This document shows positions 33,301 through 42,398 of a stretch of DNA of 64,000 bases, piece by piece; positions within the stretch are counted from its first letter, which is position 1; the number at the start of each line of letters is the position of its first letter. The notes below the pieces were generated by a model. It was given only the letters and a program-made list of their open reading frames with translations. It was not told where the DNA came from and made no database searches. This DNA comes from Niabella beijingensis. GTDB taxonomy: Bacteria > Bacteroidota > Bacteroidia > Chitinophagales > Chitinophagaceae. Both the position numbers and the translations under genes were made by a program. The stretch spans positions 1,736,001 through 1,800,000 of the forward strand of contig NZ_JAIQDI010000002.1 in NCBI RefSeq assembly GCF_020034665.1. Direction: 5' to 3'.

Positions 33301-35616
33301 ATGAAAATTGCTACAACGATTGCCGGCATTATTTCAGTTGTGATCCTCCTTGCAGGACTTGCTGCAGGTTGCGGGAATAAAAAGCGCAACGGTAAAAACG
33401 AGGTGAGTTATAACTATGATGTCCGCCCCATCCTTTCCGACAAATGCTTTGCCTGTCATGGCCCTGACAAGAACAAACAGGAGGCCGGATTACGGCTGGA
33501 TATTGAAGCCAATGCAAAAGCCCCGCTGCGGGAAACAAAAGGTGCCTATGCCATTGTTCCGGGAAAACCAGGGGCATCCGAACTTATTAAAAGGGTCAGT
33601 TCTACCGATCCCTCTTATCAGATGCCGACCCCGGACTCCCACCTGGGTGCGTTGAATGAGCACGAGATCAGCATACTTACCCGGTGGATCGCGCAGGGCG
33701 CCAAATATGAGAAACACTGGGCCTTTATACCCCCTAAAAAACTGCCGCTGCCGGAGATCGGCGATAAAGAATGGGCCCGCAATGAGATCGACTATTTTAT
33801 TGCAGAAAAAATAGAAGAACAACAGCTGCAACCCAATGAGGAAGCAGACAAAAGCACGTTGCTAAAACGCATCTCACTGGATCTTACAGGCCTGCTGCCC
33901 GACCTGGAGCTGCAACGGGAATTTGAGGCCGACAAAAGCGCTACCGCTTATGAAAAAGCAGTGGATCGCCTGCTGGCCAGTCCGCAGTTTGGCGAAAAGA
34001 TGGCCATCCACTGGCTGGATATTTCCCGTTATGCCGACAGCTACGGTTACCAGGACGACGACATCCGCACACAGTGGCCCTACCGCGACTGGGTGATCCA
34101 TGCATTTAATAATAATATGCCTTACGACCAGTTTATTACCTGGCAGCTTGCCGGTGATCTGCTGCCCGACGCCGGTAAGGAACAGCTGCTGGCCACGGCA
34201 TTTCTGCGCAATCATAAGATCACGGAAGAAGGTGGTGTGATCCCCGAAGAATACCGGGTGGAATATGCCATTGATAAAGTAAAGACCTATTCCAAAGGCT
34301 TACTGGCCATGACGGCGGAATGTGCCCAGTGTCACGATCATAAATATGATCCCATTTCTCAAAAGGATTATTACAGGTTATTTGCCTTCTTCAATACCAG
34401 CAAAGAACAGGGGCTGGAAGGACTGGTAAATTCCGGTCCTGCTAAAACACCCAAGCTGACATTAACCACAGATGATACAAAAGACCTGCTCCGGTTTATC
34501 AACAGGAAAGATACCGCCCATATTGATGTATCGGTAATGGGAGAACTAGATACGCTGCGTACCACCTATGTTTTAAACCGCGGTGTTTATGATCAGCACG
34601 GGGAATCCGTTACTGCGGGGGCATTGCAGACCGTGATGCCTTTTGATACGGTAGCCTATCCGCAAAACCGGCTCGGACTGGCAAAATGGACCGTGAACAA
34701 GAAAAACCCGCTTACGGCCCGCGTATTCGTAAACCAGCTCTGGGAGCAGCTTTTCGGGAAAGGCATTGTAAAGACAGTAGGCGATTTCGGCATGCAGGGC
34801 AACCTGCCCACCCATCCGGAATTGCTCGACTGGCTGGCAGTTGATTTTATGGAGCATAACTGGGACATCAAACGGCTGATCCGTAAGATCGTTCTTTCGG
34901 CTACCTACCGGCAATCGTCAAAAAGTGATCCCGGGACCCTGGAAAAAGATCCCGACAATACCTACTATGCACGGGCATCGCGCATCCGGCTTCCCGCCGA
35001 AAGTATCCGGGATGTGGTACTGGGCAGCAGCAATCTCCTGAACAGGGAGATCGGCGGACCAAGTGTAAAACCTTATCAGCCCAAAGGGCTTTGGGAAGCC
35101 GCCACCTCCGGCCGGGGAGCCCTTACCACTTATAACCGGGATAACGGCAATGATCTTTACCGCAGAGGTATCTATACATTTATAAAGCTTACCGTCCCCC
35201 CACCCTCCATGATCATTTTTGATGCCAGCAACCGGGACCAGTGCGAAGTAAACCGGTTAACCACCAACACACCCCTGCAGGCGCTTATAATGATGAATGA
35301 TCCAACTGTACTGGAAGCATCAAGAGTGCTCGCAGAACAGTTATCGGATAAAGGCAGTGGTCCGGAACAATCGATCAGCATGGCCTTCGAAACTATCCTC
35401 TGCCGCAAGCCGGCGGCCAAAGAAATGGATATATTGAAAAACTATTATACTGATCAGCTCAGTGGTTTCAATAGCAAAAAGCCCGCTGCTGAAAAGGCGC
35501 TGGCAATTGGAGAATATCCGCATAAGAGTAACCCGGCCAATATAGTAAAGACGGCGGCCCTGATGCGGGTGATCAATATGATCTATAATATGGAAGAAGC
35601 CATTGTAAAAGTGTAG
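33301..35616 (+). CDS. c-type cytochrome lipoprotein with DUF1549 and DUF1553 domains
   Basis: The 771-residue protein has a lipoprotein signal ending LAAGCGN, then a planctomycete-type cytochrome c domain with one heme site CFACH (residues 49-53). DUF1549 follows (about 150-360), which includes the second CxxCH in AECAQCHDHKYDP, and then DUF1553 (about 440-720; for example LGLAKWTVNKKNPLTARVFVN and TNTPLQALIMMND). This architecture is abundant in Planctomycetes, Verrucomicrobia and some Bacteroidota and has no established function. It heads a four-gene run, with a DUF1501 gene 52 bp downstream, the usual partner. Electron transfer linked to periplasmic polysaccharide or ester chemistry is inference. 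Confidence 0.92.
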   Translation: MKIATTIAGIISVVILLAGLAAGCGNKKRNGKNEVSYNYDVRPILSDKCFACHGPDKNKQEAGLRLDIEANAKAPLRETKGAYAIVPGKPGASELIKRVSSTDPSYQMPTPDSHLGALNEHEISILTRWIAQGAKYEKHWAFIPPKKLPLPEIGDKEWARNEIDYFIAEKIEEQQLQPNEEADKSTLLKRISLDLTGLLPDLELQREFEADKSATAYEKAVDRLLASPQFGEKMAIHWLDISRYADSYGYQDDDIRTQWPYRDWVIHAFNNNMPYDQFITWQLAGDLLPDAGKEQLLATAFLRNHKITEEGGVIPEEYRVEYAIDKVKTYSKGLLAMTAECAQCHDHKYDPISQKDYYRLFAFFNTSKEQGLEGLVNSGPAKTPKLTLTTDDTKDLLRFINRKDTAHIDVSVMGELDTLRTTYVLNRGVYDQHGESVTAGALQTVMPFDTVAYPQNRLGLAKWTVNKKNPLTARVFVNQLWEQLFGKGIVKTVGDFGMQGNLPTHPELLDWLAVDFMEHNWDIKRLIRKIVLSATYRQSSKSDPGTLEKDPDNTYYARASRIRLPAESIRDVVLGSSNLLNREIGGPSVKPYQPKGLWEAATSGRGALTTYNRDNGNDLYRRGIYTFIKLTVPPPSMIIFDASNRDQCEVNRLTTNTPLQALIMMNDPTVLEASRVLAEQLSDKGSGPEQSISMAFETILCRKPAAKEMDILKNYYTDQLSGFNSKKPAAEKALAIGEYPHKSNPANIVKTAALMRVINMIYNMEEAIVKV

Positions 35617-35668
35617 CTGCTTTAGCGTAAAGAGTTTTACGATCTCAAAAGTGTTTAAAATTTAAGAT

Positions 35669-37117
35669 ATGGAAAAAGAAGTACTGGAACATGGTCTTAA
35701 CTTCAACCGCCGCCGCTTTCTCACTAAATTGGGAATGGGCATCGGAGGTGCCGCATTGGGAACACTGCTGATCCCGGAGCTCTTCAGCAGTAAGGATGTG
35801 GAAGAAGCCATTGTATCCGGGCTTCCCCACTTTGCACCAAAAGCCAAGCGCATCATCTATCTTTTTCAGAACGGAGCCCCCTCTCAACTGGACCTCTTCG
35901 ATTACAAACCCAAACTGAATGAAATGCAGGGGCAGGACCTGCCCGAGTCGGTGCGCCAGGGTCAGCGCCTTACAGGCATGACCGCCAATCAGTCGAAATT
36001 TCCATTGGCCGGAACGGTCTTTAAATTCAATCAGTATGGCGAGCACCGGGCCTGGATCAGCGACCTGCTGCCCTATACAGCGCGCATAGTAGACGATCTT
36101 TGTATCGTAAAAAGTCTTTATACGGAGGCCATCAATCACGACCCCGCGTTAACGTTTTTTCAAACAGGGGCCCAGGTGGGCAACCGGCCCAGTATGGGCG
36201 CCTGGTTAAGCTACGGACTTGGCAGCGAGAACAAAAACCTGCCGGCTTTTTGTGTATTGCTTTCCAAGGGAAAGGGCAACGGACAGGGCGTATATTCCAA
36301 ACTCTGGACAAACGGTTTTTTAGATTCCATACACCAGGGTGTTCAGTTCAGTAACGGAGAAAATCCTGTGTTGTACCTGAACGATCCCGATGGCATGGAT
36401 AAATCCGAACGGAGAAAGATGCTGGATCATCTGTCGGAGCTGAATAACGAGAGTTATAGTGTTGTGGGTGATCCCGAAATAAAAGCCAAGGTACAGCAAT
36501 ACGAAATGGCCTACCGGATGCAGACCGCAGTGCCGGAAGTAACCGACCTCAGCAAGGAACCGGAATCGATCATCAAACTTTACGGCCCCGACTGCCTGGT
36601 ACCGGGCACTTATGCGGCGAACTGCCTTTTAGCCCGGAAGCTATCGGAGAACGGGGTGCGTTTTGTACAGTTGTACCACCAGGGATGGGACAGTCATGGA
36701 AACCTCCCCAATGAACTGGCTGGTCAGTGCAAGGATACCGATCAGGCATCTGCGGCACTCGTTACAGATCTGAAACAAAGAGGATTGCTGGATGAAACCC
36801 TGGTAATATGGGGCGGTGAATTCGGGCGGACCAATTATTGCCAGGGTGCGCTTTCGAAAGACAACTACGGCCGCGATCACCATCCGCGCTGTTTTACCAT
36901 GTGGATGGCCGGTGGCGGCGTTAAACCCGGCGTTTATGGAGAAACGGATGAATTCGGGTATAACATTGTTTCCAACCCGGTGCATGTGCACGATTTTCAT
37001 GCCACGGCCCTGCACCTGATGGGACTTGATCACGAGCGCCTTGTATACAAACATCTGGGACGCCGTTACCGGCTGACCGATGTGGCAGGAAAGATTGTGA
37101 AGGATTTAATGGCATAG
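35669..37117 (+). CDS. DUF1501 protein (sulfatase/alkaline-phosphatase-like fold)
   Basis: The 482-residue protein begins with a twin-arginine-like export signal (FNRRRFLTKLGMGIGGAALG). The rest is DUF1501, a member of the alkaline-phosphatase superfamily: AKRIIYLFQNGAPSQLDLFD, then INHDPALTFFQTGAQVGNRPS, and near the C-terminus VIWGGEFGRTNYCQGA and DHHPRCFTMWMAGGGVKPG, whose Asp/His cluster fits metal binding. A formylglycine-type cysteine site is not evident. It is the standard partner of DUF1553 cytochromes and probably contacts it in the periplasm. The reaction is unknown. Confidence 0.9.
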   Translation: MEKEVLEHGLNFNRRRFLTKLGMGIGGAALGTLLIPELFSSKDVEEAIVSGLPHFAPKAKRIIYLFQNGAPSQLDLFDYKPKLNEMQGQDLPESVRQGQRLTGMTANQSKFPLAGTVFKFNQYGEHRAWISDLLPYTARIVDDLCIVKSLYTEAINHDPALTFFQTGAQVGNRPSMGAWLSYGLGSENKNLPAFCVLLSKGKGNGQGVYSKLWTNGFLDSIHQGVQFSNGENPVLYLNDPDGMDKSERRKMLDHLSELNNESYSVVGDPEIKAKVQQYEMAYRMQTAVPEVTDLSKEPESIIKLYGPDCLVPGTYAANCLLARKLSENGVRFVQLYHQGWDSHGNLPNELAGQCKDTDQASAALVTDLKQRGLLDETLVIWGGEFGRTNYCQGALSKDNYGRDHHPRCFTMWMAGGGVKPGVYGETDEFGYNIVSNPVHVHDFHATALHLMGLDHERLVYKHLGRRYRLTDVAGKIVKDLMA

Positions 37118-37120
37118 GGG

Positions 37121-37152
37121 GAATTGAGATTTGAGAAACAGCATTCAGCTTT
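37121..37152. repeat. second copy of the dispersed intergenic repeat
   Basis: GAATTGAGATTTGAGAA (37121-37137) is identical to 27727-27743 and is followed by GCATTCAGCTTT, the reverse complement of a word at 26818-26829. Confidence 0.7.
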
Positions 37153-37219
37153 CATTTTAAAGGCAATATTCAGCACACACCTGTTTGATCGCTGAAGTCT
37201 GATAAGGTAAAATAAAAAT

Positions 37220-38245
37220 ATGAACAGAAAACGTTTTATTCAACATACCGCACTGGGTATGGCAGGGGCTTTCTATCTTCCCGAATGGCTGATAAAAAAC
37301 AATGTGGTATTGGGGCATGGCAATAGACGTTACCGGCTGAATGTACGCTGGAGCCAGGCAGATGTGGCCCGGTACCCTGTGAATGATTGTCATGAAATGG
37401 TACAGGATCGCAAAGGCCGTATCCTGCTGCTGACCAACGAAACAAAGAACAATATTATTATCTATGACAAGAACGGCAAGCTGCTGAACACCTGGGGTAC
37501 CGAATACCCGGGAGCGCACGGGCTTACTCTTTTTAATGAAAACGGAACGGATGTATTGTTTATTTGCGACAATAAAAGGCACCAGGTCATCAAAACAACG
37601 ATCGACGGCAAGGTACTGCTGGTGCTGGATTATCCGAAAGAGACCGGACAATACAGTAACGCCGAAGAATACATCCCTACCGAAACAACCATCGCCCCTA
37701 ACGGCGATATTTACGTAGTGGATGGATATGGAAAGGATTATGTGATCCAGTATGATCTTAAAGGCCGTTATATCCGCCATTTCGGCGGCAGGGGCAACAA
37801 TCCGGAACACCTGCTGAACGCGCATGGCATCTGCATCGATCACCGGAATAAAAAGCCGGTGCTCATCGTAACATCGCGCAGGCAGAATGCATTCAAAAGG
37901 TACACTATGGAAGGTACCTATATTGATACCATTGCGATGCCCGGTGCCTGGGTTTGCCGCCCGGTAATCCATGGCGATTATTTATATGCTGCCGTACTAC
38001 AAAGCAACAGCAAACAGGATCAGAAATCCGGTTTTATAACCATACTCAATAAAAACAACCAGGTAATATCCAATCCGGCCGGCACTGCACCCAGGTATAC
38101 AGAAGGCCGGTTGCAGGAGTTGTACCAAACCGATCCCGTCTTCCAATACCCGCATGATGTCTGTGTGGATGATGAGGAGAACCTGTATGTGGCACAATGG
38201 AATTCCGGCAGGGTATATCCCTACAAACTGGAGCCGGTAGTTTAA
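37220..38245 (+). CDS. exported NHL-like beta-propeller protein
   Basis: The 341-residue protein has a Tat-like or Sec-like start (MNRKRFIQHTALGMAGAF). Six to seven repeated blades follow, each of the NHL style: GRILLLTNETKNNIIIYDKN, then DVLFICDNKRHQVIKTTIDG, GDIYVVDGYGKDYVIQYDL, and DVCVDDEENLYVAQWNSGRV. Such propellers bind ligands or partner proteins and some are lyases or peptidyl-alpha-hydroxyglycine lyase relatives. Its place, 102 bp after the DUF1501 gene and directly before the cytochrome/LRR gene, suggests a periplasmic part of the same system. Catalytic activity is not evident. Confidence 0.75.
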   Translation: MNRKRFIQHTALGMAGAFYLPEWLIKNNVVLGHGNRRYRLNVRWSQADVARYPVNDCHEMVQDRKGRILLLTNETKNNIIIYDKNGKLLNTWGTEYPGAHGLTLFNENGTDVLFICDNKRHQVIKTTIDGKVLLVLDYPKETGQYSNAEEYIPTETTIAPNGDIYVVDGYGKDYVIQYDLKGRYIRHFGGRGNNPEHLLNAHGICIDHRNKKPVLIVTSRRQNAFKRYTMEGTYIDTIAMPGAWVCRPVIHGDYLYAAVLQSNSKQDQKSGFITILNKNNQVISNPAGTAPRYTEGRLQELYQTDPVFQYPHDVCVDDEENLYVAQWNSGRVYPYKLEPVV

Positions 38246-38273
38246 AATATTGAAGCGAGCAAACGAACCAATC

Positions 38274-40427
38274 ATGAAGCAGTTGAAATGGCGGGAGATT
38301 ATTTATAACGGATGCATTGCACTTAATTGCCTGTTGTTATTTTTAGTACTCTTTGACCGCTACCTGCAGGTCCCTGCTTTTCTGCAGGTGCTGGGGAGGG
38401 CGCATCCGCTGGTACTGCATTTTCCTATAGTGTTACTGCTGATCGTTTTTTTATTTGAAATACGGATCCGCTCCTCCCGGCAGACCGGGCCTAAAGACAT
38501 CGCCGATGGCCTGTTGCTGGCGGCCTCCCTTACCACCGTAATTGCGGCACTGATGGGACTTCTTTTATCAAAAGAAGAGGGATACGATCCTGTGGCTATC
38601 AACGTGCATAAATGGATGGGGATCCTTTGTTCCTTTATCAGCTTTTTATGGTACACGTTCCGCAACCGGATACGTATGTATAGCAGTGCGATCATTACCA
38701 CCGGCCTTTTATCCACCATCGTATTATTGGTGGCCGGACATAAAGGTGCAATGATCACACACGGAGATGATTTTCTCTTATCACCTGTAACGGACGGGAA
38801 TGAACGTCCGGAAGTGCGATTGGAAGAAGCAGTGCTTTACACACACCTGGTACAGCCGGTTCTGGAAAACAAATGCATGGGTTGTCATAACAGCAATAAG
38901 GCCAAAGGTGAGCTGATAATGGAAACGACAAAACTGTTGCTAAAAGGAGGAAAGAACGGGAAGCTATGGGATACTGCCGCGGCTGATCTCGGCTTAATGA
39001 TGCAGCGCATTCATCTGCCGCTTGAAAACAAGGAACACATGCCCCCCAAAGGTAAACCCCAGCTCACCGGGGAAGAAGCAAGGATCCTTTATTTATGGAT
39101 AAGGGACGGGGCCAGTTTTACCAAAAAAGTAACCGACCTGCCGGGTACGGATTCCCTGCGGATGATCGCAGCGGCGTTCTTTAAAAGCAATGATACCGAG
39201 GTTTATGATTTCGCCGGTGCAGATGAAAAACTGATTGCCGGTCTTAATACGGAATATCGTGTTATAACACCCCTGGCACAGGGCTCACCTGCCCTTGCTG
39301 TAAACTTTTATGGCAGCTCCCGGTTCAAGTCCGAACAATTGAAAGAACTGGAAAAGATCCGGGACAATATCGTATCCTTACAACTGGCCAGGATGCCCGT
39401 CACCGATGAAGATCTCAAGATGATCGGGAGCTTTACCAACTTACGGAACCTCAATCTGGCGTTTACTTCCATCAGGGGGGAAGGGCTTCAACACCTGAGC
39501 AACCTGAAACAGCTCCGGCAGCTGTCACTTTCCGGAACCGGTATCCGGCCAGGACAATTAAATGCCCTTGCATCACTGAAACAGCTTAAAACGATACAGA
39601 TCTGGAATACGGCCTTTACGGGTAACGACCTTGCAGCACTGAAAAACAGTTTTCCCAAAACAATTTTTGATATCGGGTACAAAGGTGATACGGTGATCGC
39701 CAAATTGAGTGCTCCTGTTTTTAAAACAGAGCAACGGATCTTTCAGCAAACACTTGCCCTCGAAATCAAAAATCCCATAAAGGGCGCGGTGGTGCGGTAT
39801 ACATTGGATGGCAGCGAACCGGACAGTCTTACCTCCCCGGTCTATAAACAGCCGGTTACGATAACTGCGGCTACTACCATCAAAGCGCGGTCCTATCTGC
39901 CGGGATGGATCACCAGTGACCTGGCAACGGAAAGCTTTTATAAAAGCAGCATCCGGCCAGACAGTATCTACCTCATCACACAACCTGAAAAAGAGTACCG
40001 GGTGCGGGCCCGCGAAGGAAAACTACTTCTTGATCAGCAACTCGGAAAGGAGAATTTCGGTACAACGGAATGGATCGGTTATAAGGAAGTCCCATTTGAA
40101 GCCTACCTGTTCTTTAAAGAACCGGCCACTATTGGTTCGGTTACTTTTAATACGTTGGTTGCTACGGACAGTTATATTATGCCGGCCCGTGAAATTGAGA
40201 TCTGGGGTGGTAACACCACCGGATCTTTAAAACTGCTGGGGCGTTCAAAGCCGCCGCAGCCGAAAGCGGCCGTTCCGGCCTACACCACCGGTTATGAATG
40301 TCCGCTTCCCTCCCTTCCCGTTTCGGTGCTTAAGATCATTGCAAAACCGCTGGAGCACCTGCCCGCCTGGCATAAAGGAAAAGGTGAAAAAGGCTGGGTA
40401 TTCCTGGATGAGCTATTGCTAAATTAA
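38274..40427 (+). CDS. multidomain membrane c-type cytochrome with LRR and chitobiase-C domains
   Basis: I start at the ATG at 38274 (MKQLKWREII), giving 717 residues. Four to five helices at residues 10-160 form a DUF2231-like membrane part (RAHPLVLHFPIVLLLIVFLF). Then come a planctomycete-type cytochrome c with CMGCH (about 201-205), a leucine-rich-repeat stretch (for example LQHLSNLKQLRQLSLSGTGI), a chitobiase/hexosaminidase C-terminal FN3-like domain (VVRYTLDGSEPDSLTSPVY) and a discoidin-like C-terminal beta domain. One polypeptide thus joins the membrane, one heme and carbohydrate-binding-like domains. It ends the four-gene run and could be its electron acceptor. That role is inference. 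Confidence 0.85.
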   Translation: MKQLKWREIIYNGCIALNCLLLFLVLFDRYLQVPAFLQVLGRAHPLVLHFPIVLLLIVFLFEIRIRSSRQTGPKDIADGLLLAASLTTVIAALMGLLLSKEEGYDPVAINVHKWMGILCSFISFLWYTFRNRIRMYSSAIITTGLLSTIVLLVAGHKGAMITHGDDFLLSPVTDGNERPEVRLEEAVLYTHLVQPVLENKCMGCHNSNKAKGELIMETTKLLLKGGKNGKLWDTAAADLGLMMQRIHLPLENKEHMPPKGKPQLTGEEARILYLWIRDGASFTKKVTDLPGTDSLRMIAAAFFKSNDTEVYDFAGADEKLIAGLNTEYRVITPLAQGSPALAVNFYGSSRFKSEQLKELEKIRDNIVSLQLARMPVTDEDLKMIGSFTNLRNLNLAFTSIRGEGLQHLSNLKQLRQLSLSGTGIRPGQLNALASLKQLKTIQIWNTAFTGNDLAALKNSFPKTIFDIGYKGDTVIAKLSAPVFKTEQRIFQQTLALEIKNPIKGAVVRYTLDGSEPDSLTSPVYKQPVTITAATTIKARSYLPGWITSDLATESFYKSSIRPDSIYLITQPEKEYRVRAREGKLLLDQQLGKENFGTTEWIGYKEVPFEAYLFFKEPATIGSVTFNTLVATDSYIMPAREIEIWGGNTTGSLKLLGRSKPPQPKAAVPAYTTGYECPLPSLPVSVLKIIAKPLEHLPAWHKGKGEKGWVFLDELLLN

Positions 40428-40800
40428 ATTTCGGTTATTTTTCTGCACAATAGCCTACCAATGCCCCTTACAGTGAAATCTTAACTGCAACATGCATAGG
40501 GATGTACAAAAATAAGTGCCCCTGCCCCCGGCAGAAATCGTTTACTAAAATCCCGGTCGTACCGGAGGTCCACCGCTGTTATCCAGGGTATCCGCATACC
40601 TGTGATCTGCGCAAGGGCACTGGTTATGTTGCATCCGTTTGAAATGATTATAGAAAAAGAGGGGGCTTTAATACCCTGTTGTTTTAAAGAGCAATTTCGG
40701 GACCAATTTTATATTATGGTACCCCGCTCATTAAAAAAAGCTTCCGCCGGTGTTTTATAAAGATTATAACTGGGTATTTTTATCGGTCAACAAAACCGTA
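40428..40800. other. intergenic region
   Basis: These 373 bases between convergent genes show no gene and no clear terminator hairpin. I see nothing else in it. Confidence 0.5.
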
Positions 40801-42099
40801 TCAGATCAGTTTTATCAGGATCTTTATACTCCATATGATCACCAGCAGCCCCACTAAAATAAAGGAGGTTTTCCGGGGCAACCTTCCAGCGAGCTTTGCC
40901 GCCAGTGGTGCCGCGATCAATCCCCCGACAATCAGCCCAAGAATGGTTTGCCAGTGACTTACACCCAGCAGGATAAAAAAGGTAAAGGCGCTGGAAAGAG
41001 TAACAAAAAATTCTGTAAGACTTACGGACCCGATCACATATTTAGGACTGCGTCCCTTGGTGATCAGTGTTGTGGTAACAATAGGCCCCCATCCGCCGCC
41101 GCCAAAGGAGTCAAAAAAGCCTCCGGCACCTGCCAGCGCACGATAGTATTTAAATTTCTTTTTTGCGATCTGTTTACGAAAGGCATTGTACAGGATCTTC
41201 AGTCCCAGGAACAGGGTATAAAAAGCAAGCACCGGACGCACCCAATCGCTGTATTTTTCCCCCAGGTATACCAGCAGCACCGCGCCCCCGATGGCACCGA
41301 TCACTCCGGGTATCAGCAATGCTTTAAACAGTTTTTTATTTACATTACCAAACTTATAATGGCTGTATCCGGAAGCGCCGCTGGCAAACATTTCTGCCGT
41401 ATGGATGCTTCCGCTGATGGCAGCAGGATTTACACCGGCTGATAATAATATCGTAGCACTGGTTACACCGTACCCCATACCCAGCGCGCCGTCCACCAGC
41501 TGTGCCACAAAACCGGCGGCCAGCATGATCAGGAACGACTGTCCGAGCGAGTTATAAAGTACCACAGCCTGCTCCTTTATGGCATCAAAAGGCCAGTAGG
41601 AAAATACCAGGTGCCCGATCAGCATAAAGGTAAAGGCTGCCAATGCATAGGTTGCGATCCTTTTGGAGGAAAACTTCTCTTTTTCCCGTACAACATGTGA
41701 ATTCAGGATAGCGTCACCGGTACGTTTTTTATATTCAAGGGCCCCATCAACACTTAAAAATCCGTTTTCTTCCGCATCGTTGATGATCCTGTCCGTAATC
41801 TCCGGGTCTGTTTCTGCGATCACCACCAGACCAGCCTGTAAAAGATCCTCTGATTCATAAGGACGTTCTTCCAGCCGGATCGATGAATGTATTGCCGCCA
41901 GTGCCTGGATGGATTCATGGAATCGGGCTGCTACCATTTTTACAGCTGGTTCCGGTGTCTCCGCCAGGAGCTTCTGCAGCTGCAACAGGGCAGTGTTCCC
42001 GCCGCCCAAGATCACCGTGGTCAGACCGCGTATTTTTAAAAAAAAGGAAACCTCTTGTTTTGAAATACTATCGCTGCTTTTTACTAAAACCTCATTCAT
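40801..42099 (-). CDS. TauE/SafE sulfite exporter fused to a Met8-like NAD-binding domain
   Basis: The 432-residue protein joins two modules. Residues 15-130 look like the NAD-binding precorrin-2 dehydrogenase (CysG/Met8) domain: a beta strand and glycine loop VILGGGNTALLQLQKLL, then AGLVVIAETDPEITDRI and the ENGFLSVDGALE region that in Met8 lies near the active site. Residues 140-432 are the eight-helix TauE/SafE permease, with GALGMGYGVTSATILLSAGVNPA and GGFFDSFGGGGWGPIVTTTLI. The fusion links siroheme-type chemistry, needed for sulfite reductase, to anion export. A dyad TCTA-N9-TAGA lies about 68 bp upstream. A sulfur-metabolism role is likely; whether the N-domain is catalytic is unknown. 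Confidence 0.85.
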   Translation of the reverse strand: MNEVLVKSSDSISKQEVSFFLKIRGLTTVILGGGNTALLQLQKLLAETPEPAVKMVAARFHESIQALAAIHSSIRLEERPYESEDLLQAGLVVIAETDPEITDRIINDAEENGFLSVDGALEYKKRTGDAILNSHVVREKEKFSSKRIATYALAAFTFMLIGHLVFSYWPFDAIKEQAVVLYNSLGQSFLIMLAAGFVAQLVDGALGMGYGVTSATILLSAGVNPAAISGSIHTAEMFASGASGYSHYKFGNVNKKLFKALLIPGVIGAIGGAVLLVYLGEKYSDWVRPVLAFYTLFLGLKILYNAFRKQIAKKKFKYYRALAGAGGFFDSFGGGGWGPIVTTTLITKGRSPKYVIGSVSLTEFFVTLSSAFTFFILLGVSHWQTILGLIVGGLIAAPLAAKLAGRLPRKTSFILVGLLVIIWSIKILIKLI

Positions 42100-42166
42100 A
42101 AATTATGTGATAACGCCCTGAAGCCTGTTTTTAATTTGCGGCGAAGATAGCTTAATTTTCAATTAG

Positions 42167-42183
42167 TCTACCAATTTTATAGA
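42167..42183. promoter_or_regulatory. candidate operator upstream of the TauE fusion gene
   Basis: TCTACCAATTTTATAGA (42167-42183) has six of eight paired positions about its centre and lies in AT-rich DNA 68 bp before the TauE start. The left half TCTACCA is repeated upstream of cysE at 28658. A sulfur-responsive (for example Rrf2-type) regulator is a guess. Confidence 0.4.
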
Positions 42184-42398
42184 TTTTAAAAATGTATACC
42201 TGCTTCACGAAGTTTACTGTAGGAAAACGTTTGATTAAGTGATTTTAAAGTGTATATTATGAATATTTATTTAATAATTATCAATAAATTACAAAATTTA
42301 TACTCTTTTAAATTAGAAATAAATTACGCATTTTAATCCCGATGGAACCCGTCGTTGATAAACTAAAAGAAATGATGCCCGTATTCAGGCCTGGCCTC
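42184..42398. other. AT-rich intergenic DNA
   Basis: The stretch upstream of the TauE gene is very AT rich and holds no gene. It must carry the promoter. Confidence 0.5.
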
